Assembly: GCA_034387635.1 (NCBI GenBank)
Contig: JAOANU010000002.1
Coordinates: forward strand, 1,054,001-1,118,000
Length of the DNA: 64,000 nt
Reading direction: 5' to 3'
Source of the DNA: Rhodosporidiobolus odoratus
Lineage: Eukaryota > Basidiomycota > Microbotryomycetes > Sporidiobolales > Sporidiobolaceae
Both the position numbers and the translations under genes were made by a program. Of the stretch, positions 12,002-21,812 are shown piece by piece; within the stretch, counting starts at the first letter, position 1; each line of letters begins with the position of its first letter. A model generated the notes under the pieces. It ran no database searches. It worked only from the letters and a program-made list of their open reading frames with translations, and was not told the origin of the DNA.

Positions 12002-12687
12002 TGTCCAGCTGCTTGTACTGGGGTACTGGGAAGGGTTGGGGAAGGGGGAGAGAGGGGAGTTGGCCAAGAGATGAGCTAGATGAGGCCACCGGGGAGCCGA
12101 GAGCCGAATGAGGCTGAGGCTTGTTCAGAGGTAGCGGATGTGGGGATCGTTCACTCAGGTGGTGCTATTCTTCAGTAGACGCGGCTACCGATAGTGAGCA
12201 ATTGAAGCAGTAGGTAGTGTTATAACAAGTGTCGACTTCGATCGGCATTACAGTAACTGGATCCAAACACATCGTTCCGTCGGTTCGGGTAGTCGATACA
12301 GGTACTGCTAGCTGTCAGCAGACTCTCGGCCACGTACAGTATTGTGCGCGGTCGTAAGCAGTAAGAGAGTGGGCAGCAGCTTCCGCGGACTCCCCCGCAC
12401 CGCCTCGTCGCCGTCGCCTGCCCTCCGCCCGCCTCCCGCTCTCGCTTCCCAACGACAAACCGCTCAGGGCTGCCTGATACACCTAGCGTGGATCTACAAT
12501 CACGACTCGACATCCACGCTGCCATCCCACACTCGCTGCTCGTCCTTTGCGCAGTAATCCAACCCTCCTGAACCCCCTCAACGAACTGTGCACGCAACCA
12601 CATCAATCTTGCGAGTAGAGACATACCACAACCAACAGCAGCAGTGACAAGTCTACCTTTCGAGTGACCACTGCATTGCTCGACCCC
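12002..12687. promoter_or_regulatory. Divergent promoter region between NRAMP and rhomboid genes
   Basis: About 690 bases between the two start codons. It holds no convincing coding sequence. The part next to the rhomboid start (12350-12687) is pyrimidine-rich on the plus strand, as expected for a 5' leader. I could not assign specific factor sites. Confidence 0.5.
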
Positions 12688-15600
12688 ATGTCGCCCAGAC
12701 CCACCACTCCACCTTCCGACTCAAACTATCTCCGAAACCTCCCCACCTCTTCCTTCATGGTCGCACCCCCTGCCTCGACTGCTGACCAGCACACTCAAGC
12801 CCCCACCTACCAGTCTGGCCCGGCCACTCACCCTTCCGACATCTATGCTCGCCCCGCCGCACCCTCCGATATCGCTTCGGAAAACTTTCAGTGGGGCGAC
12901 GACGCCGCGTCCACCATTGCCCCCGACGACTCGGTCAGTCAGATCGACAGGCGCTTCACGGGCAGGCGCCGATTGATGGGCGCAAGGCCGATGGACGCCT
13001 TGCCAGAAGTACCCAGCGTGCCAGAAGAGTATGCCCTCGAAGAAACGGTTCACAGGGACTATGTTCCACCCGAGCTGCTCGAGGACGACAAGAGCACCGT
13101 CGTACCGCCCGCTGGAACCCAGTCGGCCGCCATGAGGGCCGTCAACCCTTCGAGCGCTGCTGGGCCTCTGGCTCGGGCAAGAGGAGAAGGGAATGCGACT
13201 GCCGTACCCTACTCATCGCCTAGGCAGTACGCGCACGAAGAAGATGAGGACGTCGACGACAAGCTTGCGCAACGGCCACTGGTACCCGGCGCACCGGGAT
13301 CGGGAGCCGTGCCGTATCAGTCTCGAAACGCTAACGCCGCATCCGGTGTGGCGCCGTATTCGCGTCCAACAGGCTATGCAGCAGTGGGAAAAGACGACGA
13401 CGAAGATGAGGACGGTATGGAGTACGCCGCCTATTCTCGCGCGCATGCAGATCTCGAAGCAAAGGCAGGATCGGCAGGCACACGGGAAGCGTCAACAGGA
13501 ACGCAGCAGAGCGCGACAACACTGGTTGGTGCACTCAGCAATCCTCTCGGCTACTTCAAGAGCATGCGACGAGCCTCGAGCGGCGCGGACAAAGGCTTCT
13601 ACACCCCACAAGAACTCGCCTTCCAACCGCCTTCGTCTTCTTCCGTCGACCGCGATCACTCTTCCTACCCTCCTAGCGGCGGAAGCTTGCAGAAGCTACC
13701 GTCCCTTGACGTTGCCGGACCGGCCGATCGCAGCTACAGCGGAGGGCAGGATGGGAGCCAGATCCAGCCAAAACCCCTGTGGCAGCGGTGGTTCTGGGAT
13801 ACGACGCCAGATGCTAGGAAGGTATGGGAGCACAAGCGGGGTATGGGTATGCAGCGATGGCCGTTCGCGAGCTGGACTCTGGCGGTAGTCATGACTTGCG
13901 TGGGTCATATTTTCACAGTCTTCGCACACTCGAACCTCCACCGCATTGTCATGCTTCCGCTAGCCTTACCTCAGTCCGACTCACCTTGCCCCTTTCACGC
14001 AGGTCTGTATATACGAGCTCGTCAAGATGAATAGCATCACCGGCTCTCCGATCCAAACAAAGCCCAGCTTCAACGTTATGATTGGTGCGGCCCTCCTCCT
14101 ACCTTCGCGGGGAAAAGAGTCACGCGATACGGTTCCGTAACTGAGTCTGATGTACTGTATCTCGACGCCTCCTATTTTCTCTTCCGCCTCGCGCAGGTCC
14201 TTCCGGTGCCGTGCTTATCAACCTCGGTGCTCGGTTTGCGGGATGTATGAAGTTTGTCGACAATGTGCGTTCTCGGGTGACAGTCTTTCAGCCGAGGTCA
14301 AACTGACTTGGTGTCATTCGCCCTCCTTCCTCATTCTTTCTTGTTTCTCTCCCACCCGTGCTGAATGCGCTTCCGTGCTCTTTGGATCGCAGGTCACCGA
14401 CATCGCTTGGACATGCTTGAAGGACACAAACAAGGCGACGTTGAGCTCTGCGGACCCGACCTGTGTGTTTTGTCACGCCCTCCCCTCGCCCTCCAATTCC
14501 TTCACTGATCCTCCCTTCCCCTCCCTCCCTGCCGCCCTTACTCTTTACTCGCTCTTCTCTTCCCCGTAGGCACTATGTCCGACATTTGCGGCTTTGGCGG
14601 TTTCGACATCGTGGACGGCGATAAAGGACCGAATCAATCTTTCCGATTTTTCACTCCGATGTTCCTGCACGCTGGTGTAGTGCACCTTGTTCTCAACATG
14701 CTGGCTCAGTGCTTCAGCAGCGCCTTGGTGCGTCCTTTTCCTTTCCTTCCCTTCCCTTCGTCCACTACTATTCGTATTCGGACCCTGCCCTCAAACACAT
14801 CACCCTTCCTCCTCTCGTTCTCTCTTCGCCCGTCGTCCGAGCCCAATGGCCAGTGCTGATTCCAAGCCTTCGCGCATCCAGGTTGAACGCATGATGGGCA
14901 CTCCACGCTTCCTCGTCCTCTACCTCGCTTCCGGCATCTTCGGCTTCATCTTGAGTGCCAACTTCGCCCTTGTCGGAATTCCTTCTGTCGGAGCATCTGG
15001 AGCGATCTTTGGAACGAATGCGGCGCTGCTTGTGTACGTTGTCGTCCGGATTCTCGTCCACGAGTCTACCGGCTGCCAGCGGTGCTGACCCGTTCCGGCT
15101 TTGCAGAGATCTCCTTACGCATTGGAGCATCGAGTACAGGCCTGTGAGGAAGCTTCTGCTGCTCATTGTTGAGCTGGTCATCGGATTCGGGCTTGGATGG
15201 GTACCAGGTTCGTCTGGTTCCCAGTCTTCCCCTTCCCCTCGAAGCTGCTAACGATTTGCTTCATCCAGGACTCGACAATTTTGCGCACAGTACGTCTTGG
15301 GCGAAGCTAGTCGTGATATGCGGCGGCGCTCGAAGCTGGTCGTGATTTGCGGCAGCGCTGACTTTCTTGTACTTCCAGTCGGTGGTTTCGCTGCGGGCTT
15401 GTTGAGCGCGGTCGTCCTTCTCCCTGTCGTTCACCCGTCGAGTCGGCACAAGTGGATCACGCTGGGTTGCCGCGTCCTCGCTCTCCCGCTCCTCGTCGTC
15501 ATCTTCGCCGTCCTCACCCGCAACTTCTACACCAGCGATCCGAACGAGGCGTGCTCCTGGTGCAGGTACCTCAGTTGCTGGCCGACGAGCAGTAACAACG

Positions 15601-15763
15601 TGAGCTTCTGCCCCTTTCGTCTGTATTACTCGATTGTTGACGCTATTCCCTTCGCACGCAGCACTGCAAGGGCACCGGTCTGTCAACTACCACCGCCTCT
15701 TCCCTACACCTTCCTGAACTCTTCACCATCCTCATTACGACTTTCGTCCTTCCTCTACTGTGA
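12688..15763 (+). CDS. Rhomboid family intramembrane serine protease
   Basis: Ten exons (12688-13899, 14003-14084, 14197-14264, 14393-14462, 14570-14727, 14882-15033, 15107-15207, 15269-15289, 15379-15599, 15662-15763) give 728 residues. The first 390 residues are a hydrophilic Ser/Pro/Asp-rich cytosolic region. Membrane segments start at WPFASWTLAVVMT. The catalytic parts are intact: HAGVVHLVLNMLAQ (H-x-x-x-N in helix 2), GASGAIFGTNAALL (nucleophile Ser in GxSG) and DNFAHIGGFAAG (catalytic His). A Cys-rich loop with CSWCRYLSCWP lies before the last helix, as in plasma-membrane fungal rhomboids. The family cleaves single-pass membrane proteins inside the bilayer. The ATG used is the first in frame; earlier codons are not ATG. 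Exon 8 is only 21 bases. Confidence 0.93.
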
Positions 15764-16268
15764 GACCCTTCACGCGCGGCCTCCGGGTCTTCCTATCTTG
15801 GCGAACATACTGCTGTACCCGTCCTTTCGCAAAAACCCCTTCCCCCCACCGTTATTGCTCCTTTTTTCCTCCCTCGCCGTGGCCAGTCCTTGAGACTTTG
15901 TCACACCTCGTATACATTCCTCCGCTAGCTGGACATATCGGAGACCCGCCCTATCTAACTCCAGCTTTCAAGTTGACACTGCCTTCGATTCTTTTCTTTG
16001 TTGCCCTTGAGATGCAAACGGACATTGACTTTCCCTCTAACGGCGCCGTGCCCTTGTCTCTGTGCTCTGGCTCTGGTGCATTGCTGTCCAGGACACCGCG
16101 CCCAGCACAAAGATACAAAGGCCTCTAAGGAAGGGGCAGTGCGAGGCCCCGCTGTCAGAATGCGGAGAATGATGTAAAAAGGCTACGATGGAAGTCTGGC
16201 AGCCAAAGATGACGGAGAACAGTAGGACAATAGCGAGGAAGATGCAGGTTGCAACAAAAACAAAAGGA
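15764..16268. other. Intergenic, 3' region of rhomboid gene
   Basis: About 500 bases with no supported gene. It includes the presumed 3' untranslated region of the rhomboid gene and, at its end, the terminator of the minus-strand tRNA gene. Confidence 0.5.
16256..16265 (-). terminator. RNA polymerase III terminator of tRNA-Gly
   Basis: Just after the 3' end of the minus-strand tRNA gene the minus strand reads TTTTGTTTTT. Runs of four or more T on the RNA-like strand terminate RNA polymerase III. Confidence 0.7.
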
Positions 16269-16350
16269 TGCGCTGGTCGGGAGTCGAACCCGATTCTCGG
16301 ACAGCTTCAAGTCTGGGAAATCCGTATACTAACCGTTATACTACCAGCGC
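16269..16350 (-). tRNA. tRNA-Gly, anticodon CCC, with 10-base intron
   Basis: The minus strand folds into a complete tRNA: acceptor stem GCGCTGG/CCAGCGC with discriminator A, T arm TCGGG-TTCGACT-CCCGA, anticodon stem CGGAT/GTCCG. The anticodon loop reads TTCCCA and then continues with ten extra bases (GACTTGAAGC) before the last loop base, so a canonical intron sits after position 37. The mature tRNA is 72 bases and reads GGG codons. The sequence is identical to the plus-strand copy at 17388-17469. Confidence 0.93.
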
Positions 16351-17387
16351 AAGACTGAAAATGTCGCCCCAGCACGTAATATATCAATGTGTGTGAAGAA
16401 CCTCACCACATTTCGCTGAACCGCCCGGTCTGCTCCTCGCCAGCTTGCCTGGCATCGCCTGAGAAAGGGAGAGCCGTCATATGACATCCCGTTCACTGTG
16501 GTAGTACAGGATCAAAAGATGAAGGTATGGCTTCTTATGCAGCTTCTGTATAGTCATTCCATAGCGTCTGCTTCACAAGCAGTTGGTAACCTACAGTGAC
16601 AAGCACTTGGCTAGTGGTCACAAACTGAGAGAGCGTCGGAGTGTGCAGCGAAGAACAGGATTGACTATGCTGAGCTTGTAGGCCAGCCAGTGGCCACTCA
16701 CAGGCTCAGCTTTATACCAGGACGGCATCCCGCCAGTCTCTGTGTACAGAACAGTTATCTATGCTGTTGTCATGGATCTGAGCCATTGCCCTTCTCATAT
16801 GGCTGTAGGCCCCCTTTGGTCCCCATTTCTCTTCTCTCTGAACTGGCGCTTCAGGGTTCTCAGGCCATCACAGAGGTACACAGACAGACGAGCACTGTGC
16901 AAGGTACTGCTCAGCTTCGAGGGTGTCTCTGTGTCTCTTATAGTCAGTCAGAAGCCCTAGCCCGAGAGGTGTATAGAGAGGTGTATAGAGCGCAAGAAGT
17001 ATCCTAGTTGAGAAGGTCATACAGCCAGTCAAAAACTGAATTCACATCTCGCTCTATGTTTGACAGTCCCCGGAGGTGTGCTACTGTACGTACACGTCAC
17101 GGTGTACTGTGTAGTAGTGCCCAGCCCAGTCGATTGCTGCACACCTCGTCAGAAATATCTCAACCGAGCCTCTGCCTCTTCCAACGGTGCATCCCAGCTA
17201 GGCAAGCCGCTGGTTCACCATGCATGTGTACATACACGCTATTCATCCAGTTTGCCCACGCCAGGCTACTCGGTTGGGCACCACTCTGGCGCTGAGAGTG
17301 TCATTGTGCAAGGCAGTAGCAAGATCCTCTGTCTGGAAACAAAACCGACCGTATATAACGTGTAAACAGGTTTCATTTGCCTATGTC
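16351..17387. other. Spacer between the two divergent tRNA-Gly genes
   Basis: About 1.04 kb with no supported gene and codon use unlike neighbouring genes. A 13-base direct repeat (AGAGGTGTATAGA) occurs twice in tandem near 16963-16990. The two ends are the upstream regions of the two tRNA genes. Confidence 0.55.
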
Positions 17388-17469
17388 GCGCTGGTAGTAT
17401 AACGGTTAGTATACGGATTTCCCAGACTTGAAGCTGTCCGAGAATCGGGTTCGACTCCCGACCAGCGCA
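17388..17469 (+). tRNA. tRNA-Gly, anticodon CCC, with 10-base intron (second copy)
   Basis: Base-for-base identical to the reverse complement of 16269-16350, including the 10-base intron after anticodon CCC and the discriminator A. The two genes point away from each other. Internal A and B box promoters lie in the D arm and in the T arm (GGTTCGACTCC). Confidence 0.95.
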
Positions 17470-17472
17470 ACC

Positions 17473-17479
17473 TTTTTTT
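17473..17479 (+). terminator. RNA polymerase III terminator of tRNA-Gly
   Basis: Seven consecutive T follow the tRNA 3' end after a short AACC spacer, a standard polymerase III stop signal. Confidence 0.8.
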
Positions 17480-17757
17480 GCCTTCCTCTTTTGCGCTGTT
17501 TCCATCTTTGACTGCCCCAGACCTGCTGTCGCTCAGTCCCTCTTTCATCCTCACTGTTGTACACAGCCTGCATTTGATAGCCTGGCTTCCGCAATGAGAG
17601 GCTGCATATCATGGCGGCCTTCGGCACCACCGTTCCATGCTCATAGGGTAGTCACTGTAGTAGATCGCCGCCGACTCTCGGATTGGAGATGAGGAGATGA
17701 CCAACTCTTGCATCTATACTCCTTACGTTCCGGATGTGCACCGCAAAGTGTCCTAGA

Positions 17758-19205
17758 TCACTTCGCCTCGGCGTAGTGCCGCCGGAAAACCCTCGCGCTA
17801 AACTCGCCAAAGGTTTCTCCACCCTGACCGACCACCTCATCATGATTTGGCTAGAGAGACAGGGGTCAGCGAGACCACATTGCAGGGAAGCGGCGCTAAG
17901 AACGCACCTGAAGGAAGACTGCCAAGGTCTCGCGGCTCACCACTCCTTCTTCCACTTTGGCCCAGCCCGGATCTTGCCGCTTCTTCTGCTCGACAGCTTC
18001 GAGAGGTTGTCGCCCAAGTGCAGCAGCAGAAGCGTTGACGAAGTGTGGTGTGGCAGCGAGGCGGTCAGAGGTGAGGAGCTGGATCGTCTCGCCGGTTTGT
18101 AGGGCAACACAGTTCTCCCTGCCAAAAGTCAAGATCAGCGGCCGACGAGATAAGTACTAGAGCAGCGACATACGGGATCTTCGCTTGCACAACCTCTCCG
18201 CTTCGAGTCTTGATGAAGAGACCGGTTGAAGAGCTTGGCGCAGGTATTTGAAGCGGTTCGAGCGGGTTCGAGGTTGCGGAGGGGTGGAAGAGGTACAGTG
18301 ACGGACAGAGGACGGTGAGAAGGCTGTGATCGATGTGGGTACCGCACCATGAGTCGGAGATGTCTTCCTCGGTTGAAGTCGCAGGTACGGATGACGATGG
18401 CGGCAAGGAGAAAGTTGAGCGAGGGAAGTAGTGCAAGAGGCGTGCTTTCGACGAGTGGCTCTCCGAGATGAGCTGCTTGACGGTCTTTGCCGAGGCTGTC
18501 TTGCCGACGAGCTGATCGCAAGCACCAGCCACGAGCTCACCTACACGAACCATGAGCGAGCAGAGCGCCTTGAATGTCTCTGCAGAGGTTACAAGTCAGT
18601 AAAGTAAGTCGTAGATCGCGGCATCGGATCCAAAGACAGCATCCGCAATTGAGGGCGCGGCAAGGGTGCCTTTCATCGCGCCAACAACGATGTACTCCTC
18701 TACTGAGGGGAAAAGCACGAGAGACACACCTTCGTAACCCTCCAGGCCTTCTTCCTTCGGCCAGATGTTTACCGTTGGCTCGTCGCCTACATGCAGTCCC
18801 GGGGTAACGTCCTGCACCGGATTGTTGTAAAAGCTACCCTTGAGGAGGTCGGGTTTGCCATTCATAATCTCCTTGCCGTGACTCCAGCCATGTCGGTAGT
18901 TGCTTGCTGCGTGGCTGTACTTGTCTCTGACGTCTTCAGGCAAGCTGGCGAAAGCGTTGGACTGGTGGGCACAATCTAATTAGCTGGTCTTGCGAGCGTG
19001 AAGTGGTAAGGCGACAGGAAAACGGCCTCACAAGCAGCAACAGCCGGCGGCGTAGCTCCGGAAACTCCGGCGGCAGGTCGGAGACGATCAGAAGACCCAG
19101 CGAGGCCGGCTTGGAGTCAAAGGCGTCCTGTATGAGCGAAGGAAGGTTGGGAGATTGCAAGAGGAGGTCGTTGTACGGCACGACGATAGGCTGAATGGCG
19201 GCCAT
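17758..19205 (-). CDS. 2-oxoglutarate/Fe(II)-dependent oxygenase (isopenicillin N synthase-like fold)
   Basis: Five exons (19205-19032, 18961-18730, 18579-18174, 18118-17908, 17850-17758) give 371 residues. The N-terminal half has the substrate-binding region of this superfamily (LPEDVRDKYSHAASNYRHGW, then NNPVQDVTPGL and NIWPKEE). The iron site follows: WCGTHIDHSLLTVLCP carries the H-x-D pair at about residue 235, and LLTSDRLAATPHFVNA carries the distal His. The usual Arg-x-Ser that binds 2-oxoglutarate after the distal His is not obvious. The tail (GGETFGEFSARVFRRHYAEAK) is strongly conserved-looking. Enzymes of this group hydroxylate, desaturate or cyclise small molecules; the substrate cannot be read from sequence. 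All four introns have GTGAGG/GTGTGT/GTATGT/GTGCGT donors and join in frame. Confidence 0.82.
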
Positions 19206-19730
19206 GGCTGCGCAAGTCGTTGTTCAGCTCTATCTCGGGCTAGCGTGGCCGCCGGGGCGGACTCACCAATGCTCCACGGCCGATATAAGGTAGGCGATAC
19301 GAGGTCGAGTCGCTTCGCGAAGTGGGCGTTGTCGCGGTCGTGCGAGCTTGCGTGGGTTCCGTGTGCAGCTAGTTACTGTAGCTCCGCGATGGGACAGCGT
19401 CACTTGGCAAGAAAGAAGTGAGATCGAGGGGTGTGGCACCAGGAGAAAGTACGAGTTGCGGGTCACCCGCAACCGCACGCCGGGCTTTGCGGCGGAAGCC
19501 CGAACCTACTGTACCGGTGTTTCTGCCAAGGCAGGCTTTGCGCAGGCAGAATAGAACGTCCTGCCCCAACTCGAGCGTAGGGAGAAGTCGACATTATGGG
19601 AGTGGTTTCAACCGGCAGCCTGTCACAAAAAGCACGGCAGAACGCAAGCCGCAGAGAGCACATGATGCTTTCTGTATGCTAAGAGTACGTGCACGAAGCA
19701 GGACAAAGTCTATGAGTGTCTGCTGATCGC
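19206..19730. other. Intergenic region upstream of the oxygenase
   Basis: About 525 bases between the start of the oxygenase and the stop of HUT1, both on the minus strand. It should hold the oxygenase promoter and the HUT1 3' untranslated region. I see no coding sequence. Confidence 0.5.
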
Positions 19731-21143
19731 CTAAATCTTCTTCCCCTTCTGCTTGCGCTTCTTTTCCCGGCGAGCGACGACAGCCTGCAGGTCCGAGCTA
19801 AGTAAATCAGCACCAGATCAGCCAGTCAGGCAAGGTAGAGAAACATACCTCCATCGCCACCGCACCGAAAACCAAGCCTACGCCGCCCCACTGACCCTTC
19901 GCGAGCTTGTGATCAAAGACGAACACGCTCAAAAGCATCGTCATCATCTTCCGGGTGACGGTGATTGTGACCAGGGTGAGAGATCCGTAGAGGGAGAGCG
20001 TCGCGAAGATGAAGAGCTGGCCGATTGCACCGGTGAGGCCGAAGAGAAGGATGTCGAGTTTGACTGACGGGTGGGTAGAGATGAAGGAAAGGGCAGAAGA
20101 AAGCTCATTGGCATGTTGGAGTGTGCCGGATGTCGCTGAGGCGGGAAGGAGGACTGTAGGAGCGAGTGAGGTAGGGAAGACGAGGGCGGCGAAGGTGAAA
20201 AGAGTCGCGAAGAGGTTCATGAAGAACATGACTTGCGGGCCGTCCAGCGTAAAAGTCGAGAAGAGGTGGTCCTGAGTTGCGTTGACGACGCCATCGAGGA
20301 TGAGATTGATCGCGAGGAGAAGCAAGCCGAACATGCTGCTCGTTTCTCGCCCCGACGCCTTGCCTGGCTTGACCGGCTTGAAGGCCATGAATGCCCAAAT
20401 ACCAGCCGTCACGAGCGCGACGAGAGCGTACTTGTGCAAGGGAAACTTGCGACGGTAGATGAGGATGTTCATGAGCATGACGGGCACGAGCTTGCACGAT
20501 TTGCCGAGGAGGAGAGTGGGGAACGAGATGTGCGAGAGGGCGAGGAAGCCGAAGGGCGCGGCAGAGGAGGCAACAAAGGCGATGAAAGCATATAACCGAA
20601 GAAGGGCGGGCGCAGAACGTTTGGAAGAGTCGCTTGCGGATACACCGTCCAGTTCGCCTTTCCCTTTCCGCGGCTCCAGTCGGGCGAGAGAGGCGGCGGG
20701 GAGGCCGAGCAGCTCTCGCCAGGTCATACCGGGTCTTCGTTTGGAGACTAGGAGGAAGACGAAGGCGGACAGTACTGAAAAGGTGGATTGAACGGTGTTG
20801 ACGAAGAGGATGGATCGGAATTTGTCGTTGGTGGGGAAGGTTCCGGTCGACATATAAGGAGTGGTCGACACTGTGAGACCTTATGTCAGTATACCTTCAA
20901 CCTCCCCGACATCGCCATATAGCACATGAGTACGAAGCAGGGGCAAACAGGAAAAGGAATCCGGAGGAAAAGGGACTCACATCGTTCTTGACACTGCGGC
21001 CACGTATGCAGGCGGTCAGCCAGTTTGCAGGTAGGTAGACAGAGAATAGCTGTACGTACCAGTGCCCAAACCAAGAATGAGCCGTAGATTCCGCCAACAC
21101 AGATGGCCAACTGAACCAACGAGTTGCCGCCTCGAGCTGCCAT
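19731..21143 (-). CDS. HUT1: ER UDP-galactose / nucleotide-sugar transporter (SLC35B1 / Hut1 family)
   Basis: Four exons (21143-21060, 20993-20981, 20870-19849, 19784-19731) give 390 residues with about ten membrane helices. The N-terminal helix contains GGIYGSFLVWAL and is followed across two introns by CQERLSTTPYM, the family QERL element. Further hallmarks are LGKSCKLVPVMLMNILIYRR, DGVVNATQD and the helix with TITVTRKMMTMLLSVFVFDH. The C terminus ends KQKGKKI, a lysine-based ER retrieval signal of the K-x-K-x-x type. Hut1 proteins sit in the ER membrane and carry UDP-galactose or related nucleotides (SLC35B1 exchanges ATP and ADP). Exon 2 is only 13 bases. Of two possible acceptors for the last exon, the one at 19785 keeps the frame and gives the retrieval signal. 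Confidence 0.92.
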
Positions 21144-21812
21144 CTTCGATTTGTGCGTCGGAGCGAGAGCTCTAGACTAGGCGAGCTGGTTCTACACGCC
21201 TGACTGCAGTAAGGCCGGTCAACGAGGCGTCGTCGCTCTTTAAGGGAAGGGTGGTGCGGTCGGAAGACGTGGACTGCGATTCTGTGACATCCAAACAAGG
21301 ATCAGCTCAACCAGCTGGTACAGTAGTCAGAGTAACGCTTGTAAGCCTACACAGCTGTCTGTTGGCCTTATCGCAGGTTGTCGACGGGTCGTAGTGAGCA
21401 GAACTCCATCGCTTATTCATCTCGTCCGCTTCTTCCGCTCTCGCTGCTGTGTACGTCTGCTTGCTTGCTTTCAAGCTGCCTAGCATGTCCTGCTACTGCT
21501 GTAGACACATCGATCTGTGCGACGCTCTACTCTCCGAAGGGGTCCGCGGAACGACCCGCAACTTGGAAGTCCGTCTCGATCAACCCCTTTTCGGGCTGTC
21601 CACGCTTTCCCTGCGCCTGCTGACAGCTACAGACTCGCTGTATACGTAGCAGAAGTTCGACACTGCTCGCGCTTCAACCCGCCGTAGCGCCTGTCGATTA
21701 CTCGCACTGTTTACATATCTGGCCAGCAAATTCCGCCTCACCGGCTCAACCGACCTCGAATACGCCGACCTGCTCGACATCGCCGTGATTCAGCTGAGGT
21801 TGCAACTGCGGG
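21144..21812. promoter_or_regulatory. Divergent promoter region between HUT1 and the U-box/TPR gene
   Basis: About 670 bases between the two start codons, with no convincing exon. Pyrimidine-rich stretches at 21415-21480 and 21660-21780 may belong to the 5' leader of the plus-strand gene; an upstream leader intron is possible. Confidence 0.45.

Noticed and set aside
12002..12089. Longer N terminus for the NRAMP transporter
   Set aside because: The codons opening the longer frames are TTG or GTG; the first in-frame ATG is at 12001, although an upstream exon cannot be excluded.
12664..12687. Earlier start for the rhomboid protease
   Set aside because: The upstream in-frame codon is GTG, not ATG; the first ATG is at 12688.
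16690..17402. Several 60-105 codon frames between the tRNA genes
   Set aside because: Codon use unlike neighbouring genes, no motifs and overlap in all frames; treated as non-coding.
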